Assembly: GCA_017514845.1 (NCBI GenBank)
Contig: JAFWIM010000230.1
Coordinates: 1-52,886, forward strand
Direction: 5' to 3'
Length of the DNA: 52,886 bases
Source of the DNA: Lachnospiraceae bacterium
Lineage (GTDB): Bacteria > Bacillota > Clostridia > Lachnospirales > Lachnospiraceae
Positions 48,391 to 52,886 of the stretch are shown here, in pieces (within the stretch, counting starts at the first letter, position 1; the number at the start of each line of letters is the position of its first letter). The position numbers and the translations under genes are program-made. The notes beneath the pieces are model-generated. The model had not been told where the DNA came from. It did not search any database and saw only the letters and a list, made by a program, of their open reading frames with translations.

Positions 48391-51300
48391 TTAATCCAAG
48401 GGTGCGGGTGTTGCGTAAGCCGCACTAATGGTTGCAGTCAACTTTGTCATGCCAGGTTTTGTCCAGTTAAGCCATCTGGTATTCCTGTCATTTACGATCG
48501 TACGGCGGAGAGATGTCACTTTCACATTATCGAGTGTGATATAGTACGGAATCTCTCTGTAATATGCATTCTTGACGATGTAGGACGGATCCTTTGTCAC
48601 ATCCTTGCCGGCAATAAGTCCGGTGTGATCCTTGACGACATCTCCTGCAGTCAGCTCAGCATACGGTGTAGCCTGACCAGCCTTATTGACCGTTACCTTT
48701 GCGCCCCAGAAATCAGCCTCATGGCTGCCGGAATCATTGATTCCGGCTGAAGTCGTAATGTCGAATCCGACAGACTTATAGTTTGCGTCGTCCGTCGCTG
48801 TCATCGCGAACAGCTGTTTGATCTGATAATAACCTGCGCTGTCTGCATCGCGCTCATCATATACGACATATGTTGCAGGCTCCAGATAAGCCTTCGGGAC
48901 TTCCTTCAGATAATATACTGTGTCTGCTGAAGGCTCCATAGCATCACCCGGCACTTCTGTGTATGCTTTCGCTTTTGTCCAGGATGTCTGATCTCCTACA
49001 TAGGCAGTGGCCCCTGTGTCACTTAACCAGAGACCGCCCTTGCGGCTGGCTGCATATGTGAACGCTGTATTACCGGTCTTTTCAGCGTATCCGGTAGCCT
49101 GTTTGATCTCGGCATCTGTCATCTTGGCCCCTGCATAAGCCTGATAATAACCGCCGTAAATATGCTGATTTTTCGTTTCCTCTACGATGTTGAAGCTGTA
49201 GGTATAGCCGCTATCAGCGTCATATTCACCGACCACGCGGGGATCCGCGAAGGAGATCTTCTCGATCGTGTTATCGCTGGAATGATATACGTAGAAGTTT
49301 GCAGCCCAGTTATAGAACGTCTCAAGGTTTGCGGTATCGCCCTTGATGCTTCCGCTCACGCTGTTGGCTGTCGTGACAGTTCCGTCCTTGACCTGGGTGC
49401 CTTCCTGCAGCTTGCTCTCCGTAGCCGCATAGGTGTAGGCGCCTGTCGTGTCAACAACTTCCTTCACACTGTACTTCGTGCCTGCGGGAAGATTGACGAT
49501 ACGGATCTCACCGTTGGCCGGCGCAGTAAGAGTAATAGTTGTCTCGCCGTTGTCTATCGTTGCAAAATTACCGCTTGCAAGACGAGCATTCTGGCTGTTC
49601 TCTGTCAGGATAGCGCCGCTGACTGTCGTTGCATACTGAATCTTTCCATCATCTGCATTCAATGAAGGCTCCGACATAATTCGATAGCCGATGCTGCCCG
49701 GGATCGCCGCACCATTTACAATCTGTTCGTTATACGTGTAAACCGCGCTCTTGTTATTGCTGTCGTCAAGCTTCCAGAGCTTGATCTCATAGGTGAACTC
49801 ATCAGTTACCGTCTTAACACCATCCTCATCCTTAGGCTCGGTAACATTTGAAATTTCTCCGTTCTGAACTGCAATTTGTGTCGTGGAAACAACCTTAGTG
49901 ATATTCAGGCCGCCCTTCAGCTTGTTGGTAGCAACAACTGCGTACATCGGATCCATTCTCTCGACCGCCTGATTGGGTCCGAAGCCGACATTGTAAAGCG
50001 TACCGTCGACGATCATCGGATGGTAAAGAACAGTATTCAGCTCGAAATGAAGATCTGAGCCATCCTCTGTCACATAGTAGTAATGCCCGTCCTCAACGAC
50101 ATAGTATTGTCTTGCCGTGCCCCCGTCGGGAGTGAATGTACGAACCTTGGTCGGGTTGGCGTTAGGATTATAGCCCAGTTTTCTCGCCTCGGCAAGATTC
50201 ACCATCGTACCCGGGGCAACTGCAACATCTTTTTCCCAGACATATTTGTTCTGTGTTGCATCCCAGCCAAGCTGCGCTGTGATATACGGCCGGTTGGATG
50301 CTGATACAGGGCTATTGACCATGGTCTCAAGTTCGTCTTCTGTATCTGCTTTCCAAACATAGAGATCAATATTATACTCTTTGGATGTACCGCCTTCTAT
50401 GCCATCTTTCCAGAGAAGCTCGTTATACTCTTCGACAGCAAGTCCTGATTCCCAGATTTTTCTCAGGGGCAGCAATGAGCCCTGAAGTGGAATCGGATTC
50501 GGCTGCTTGAGATTATCAGTCTGCTTAGTTCCGTAAGACCAGCTTACATTTCCATCGTCATCTGTCGTTGATGTAGCCGGATAATACTCCACTTCCTGCT
50601 TATAGTTAGTGTACAGAGAGTAGCTGCCGTCATCTTCTTGATGAAGCGCGTCTTTTATATGCTGTCTCTTAGTCTCGTCGGTTATGCCATAGTCTGTGAG
50701 CGCTGCATCAACGCTTGCATAGATGCCGTTATTCAGGTCAGCAGCGATGTCATAAGCAATCTGATTGGGCCATACATCGAATGCCACGGTATAGGTATAG
50801 CCGTTCTCAAGAATACCCAGGCCTGAGAGATCCCATTTCACCATACCTGTGTTTGCGTCTATAGTTGCCGGAGACATGCTGTAGGTCTTTGCAGCCTCAC
50901 CAGTACCTACGGTGACAGAATAGACGGGGTAATTTTTCGTCTCACTACCGATTGTTACCGGTACATTTTCGGGTGCATCGTCGACCAGAGTAGTATTAGT
51001 CCCATCCCCGTTAGGTATGACGAAGGTGGCTTTACCATTCTTATCAACTGTCATAGTGAAGACAGTCTTTTTACTTGCATCCTTTACAGAATAGCGCATG
51101 GACTCTGTCTTAGCCGCGCCGTTGACCGCAACGGATGTGCTGGTCGCTCCGAGCGACACACCGTCAGAGAAACTGACTCCGGCATAACCTACATTATTGG
51201 TAATATGGGCAACAATGGTCGTGAAAGTATCGATCAGCGCCTGTGGGTTTTTAGCATTGAAGCAATAATTTTTAACTTCGTCAGTTGTTTTGCTCCAATT

Positions 51301-52886
51301 ATTTGCATCGCCCGTGCCGTACGCATAGTTCGTGAGTCCGCACAGATACTCATATCCGGTAAGATTTTTATCGTCAAAGCTATGTGTCTGGGTGTCGCTG
51401 CCAAATGCGAAAATATTATAAAGCGTGTATCCTGCATTTACAATATTCCTTGCAGCTTCTCTCGCATTAGAATAACTCGTCGCTATATTCTTGTCGACTT
51501 CTGAACCGGATCCTGAATCGGGGTTGCCAAGGCCATAGAATGTCGGGAAACCGTCTGTCAGGAAGATGACTGAAGTCTTTTCATTTGTCGCGTTGAGTTT
51601 AGTATCAGCTTCATTTTTAGCTTGTGTCAGGGCTGCCTGCCAGTTCGTGCCGCCGCCTGCCCACAGGCCGTTAATTTTATTCTTTATAGCATTAGCATTG
51701 GTCGATTTCGAGATAATAGTTTCTGTGCCGTTGTAGTCGGCTGCGTTGCCACCGCCATTTCTCTCATTCTTATTGGCAAATTTCACAACGCTGATCTCAA
51801 ACATGTCAGTAATATTATCATCGTTGGTATTATAACGAAGCAGAGCATCAACTACTGCATTTGCCGCTTTCTTAGTCGCGTCGAGTCGGGTCTCACCGTA
51901 ATAGATAGTATTATTTTTGAACAATCCACCCAATAAGCCACCGACACGTATCGGAACAAGAGTATTTGTCCACCAGCCGAGAGCATTATGAGTAACTTGT
52001 ACATAATCGCCATTAGCCCACTGAGCATAATATGCCGAATGATCGTTATATGTAGTCGGACTATAACTATACTCCTGCTTGTCAAAAATTTCATTCATAC
52101 TACCCGACACGTCAATGACCAGAACGACGTTCTGCTTCTTGGCCTCGGTGGTAGTACTCTGTTCCGACTGACCTGTCACGTTAAGGGCCAGCTCATAAAT
52201 GCCATCCCCATCGGTATCCGTTACTGTCTTGTTGGCTGCAATACCGGAGCCTGCTGCCTTAAGACCGAAACCGGATATATTGAAAGTGATTGTTGATCCG
52301 GAATTTTCAACCGCCCCACGTTCTTTAATCGCGTAGACCGAGAACGAATCCGTCACGAACTCAACGCCCTCTTCTGTAAAGACGGCATTTTCGACTTCAC
52401 TCTGTTCACCGTTGTCCGCAATATGGATAAGCGTGTACTCTTTGGACATATCAAGATCTGCAGCGATCTTGACCGTTACATCATTCTTCGGCTGCTGCTC
52501 AGCACCATCCTCATTGTAGAAGGAGATCTCATACGCAGCGACGATATTGGATTCGGGCGCTCCTACAAGTTCTTCTTCAACATCCTGAGATTGCGCTGTA
52601 GCGTCACTTGCTTCCATCGCTACGTCGTCTGCAAATGCGCCTTCCGGTGCAATAACCTCAATATTCACGTTCTCGTCACTCAGATTGAAGCGCTTATTGC
52701 CTTCGCCGTCTGCCTCACCGGACGCACGAAGAAGACCGTCGTCCACAAGACCGGCGATCACATATGTATAAGCCTTCTTCTCAGTGAAAGTGAATGTCGG
52801 CTCTGTTCCCCTCTGGATCTTTTTGACCTGGTTATCAATTCTGCCGATGAAGTAGGAAGAAGCTTCAAGTCCATCGACCGTCACTG
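48391..52886 (-). CDS. Large vWA/Cna-B-type surface protein, C-terminal 1498 codons (5' end outside window)
   Basis: Visible part of a very large exported protein; the start lies beyond the right edge. It contains a von Willebrand factor A domain (visible residues about 250-560) with a metal site DVSGSM and FLTDGFP. Beta-sandwich segments of the Cna-B/SpaA kind, such as GTKYSVKEVVDT and VVYDERDADS, follow. Such domains form intramolecular isopeptide bonds in Gram-positive adhesins. The end, AAYATPAPLD, has neither LPXTG nor a membrane helix, so anchoring, if any, must be by other means. The peptide gene follows 18 bases later on the same strand. The product might interact with, or be co-produced with, the RiPP-like peptide. 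Confidence 0.88.
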   Translation of the reverse strand, partial: VTVDGLEASSYFIGRIDNQVKKIQRGTEPTFTFTEKKAYTYVIAGLVDDGLLRASGEADGEGNKRFNLSDENVNIEVIAPEGAFADDVAMEASDATAQSQDVEEELVGAPESNIVAAYEISFYNEDGAEQQPKNDVTVKIAADLDMSKEYTLIHIADNGEQSEVENAVFTEEGVEFVTDSFSVYAIKERGAVENSGSTITFNISGFGLKAAGSGIAANKTVTDTDGDGIYELALNVTGQSEQSTTTEAKKQNVVLVIDVSGSMNEIFDKQEYSYSPTTYNDHSAYYAQWANGDYVQVTHNALGWWTNTLVPIRVGGLLGGLFKNNTIYYGETRLDATKKAANAVVDALLRYNTNDDNITDMFEISVVKFANKNERNGGGNAADYNGTETIISKSTNANAIKNKINGLWAGGGTNWQAALTQAKNEADTKLNATNEKTSVIFLTDGFPTFYGLGNPDSGSGSEVDKNIATSYSNAREAARNIVNAGYTLYNIFAFGSDTQTHSFDDKNLTGYEYLCGLTNYAYGTGDANNWSKTTDEVKNYCFNAKNPQALIDTFTTIVAHITNNVGYAGVSFSDGVSLGATSTSVAVNGAAKTESMRYSVKDASKKTVFTMTVDKNGKATFVIPNGDGTNTTLVDDAPENVPVTIGSETKNYPVYSVTVGTGEAAKTYSMSPATIDANTGMVKWDLSGLGILENGYTYTVAFDVWPNQIAYDIAADLNNGIYASVDAALTDYGITDETKRQHIKDALHQEDDGSYSLYTNYKQEVEYYPATSTTDDDGNVSWSYGTKQTDNLKQPNPIPLQGSLLPLRKIWESGLAVEEYNELLWKDGIEGGTSKEYNIDLYVWKADTEDELETMVNSPVSASNRPYITAQLGWDATQNKYVWEKDVAVAPGTMVNLAEARKLGYNPNANPTKVRTFTPDGGTARQYYVVEDGHYYYVTEDGSDLHFELNTVLYHPMIVDGTLYNVGFGPNQAVERMDPMYAVVATNKLKGGLNITKVVSTTQIAVQNGEISNVTEPKDEDGVKTVTDEFTYEIKLWKLDDSNNKSAVYTYNEQIVNGAAIPGSIGYRIMSEPSLNADDGKIQYATTVSGAILTENSQNARLASGNFATIDNGETTITLTAPANGEIRIVNLPAGTKYSVKEVVDTTGAYTYAATESKLQEGTQVKDGTVTTANSVSGSIKGDTANLETFYNWAANFYVYHSSDNTIEKISFADPRVVGEYDADSGYTYSFNIVEETKNQHIYGGYYQAYAGAKMTDAEIKQATGYAEKTGNTAFTYAASRKGGLWLSDTGATAYVGDQTSWTKAKAYTEVPGDAMEPSADTVYYLKEVPKAYLEPATYVVYDERDADSAGYYQIKQLFAMTATDDANYKSVGFDITTSAGINDSGSHEADFWGAKVTVNKAGQATPYAELTAGDVVKDHTGLIAGKDVTKDPSYIVKNAYYREIPYYITLDNVKVTSLRRTIVNDRNTRWLNWTKPGMTKLTATISAAYATPAPLD

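Overview
This window looks like a piece of chromosome from an anaerobic, low-to-mid G+C Firmicute, most likely a Lachnospiraceae-type Clostridium relative. The grounds are strong GGAGG-type ribosome binding sites, rubrerythrin, S-layer-like repeats, giant Ig-repeat surface proteins and a Firmicutes-style WXG100/EssC type VII secretion (T7SS) locus. The assignment is inference; no rRNA or tRNA gene is present.

Layout. 1-3229: the start of metG (cut by the window edge) and a DUF2298 (YYY) membrane protein, separated by a 187-base imperfect palindrome. 3489-35639: one 32-kb block read entirely on the minus strand, the T7SS locus. In transcription order it encodes a secreted/membrane trypsin-like protease with a C-terminal FHA domain, a PP2C phosphatase, a Ser/Thr kinase, a small membrane protein with Gly-Thr repeats, a 2540-residue Ig-repeat surface protein, a second kinase with TPRs, three small or TPR membrane proteins (one only 38 residues), two membrane-anchored FHA proteins, an EssC ATPase with its own FHA domain, a LytTR regulator, a winged-helix-like unknown, a YukD/EsaB ubiquitin-fold protein, two WXG100 proteins, a run of small helical proteins, another FHA protein, three more WXG100 proteins, a glycine-zipper T7SS substrate candidate with a DUF4176 protein and a membrane protein, and finally a third kinase with an internalin-like leucine-rich ectodomain. 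Three kinases, one phosphatase and five FHA domains imply that this secretion machine is run by Thr phosphorylation. I recognise no EsaA, EssA or EssB.

35961-42520: a divergent membrane protein with 22-residue Pro/Thr repeats, a CAP/Big2/SLH-like cell-wall protein, rubrerythrin with a clear promoter and dyad operator, and a second copy of the substrate + DUF4176 + membrane protein cassette. 42956-44387: a DUF1002 exported protein and a small unknown.

44506-52886: a minus-strand RiPP-like cassette. It starts with the 3' part of a large von Willebrand A/Cna-B-type surface protein. Only 18 bases later comes a 78-residue acidic, Trp-rich peptide whose N-terminus resembles the lasso-peptide leader motif, then a nested-palindrome element, an HPr-kinase-like protein, a PqqD-like peptide-binding protein, a nucleotidyltransferase, a lipoprotein and a CPBP membrane protease. 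No lasso cyclase or leader protease lies in the window, so the chemistry is unknown. This cassette and the phospho-controlled T7SS are the two best candidates for an undescribed system.
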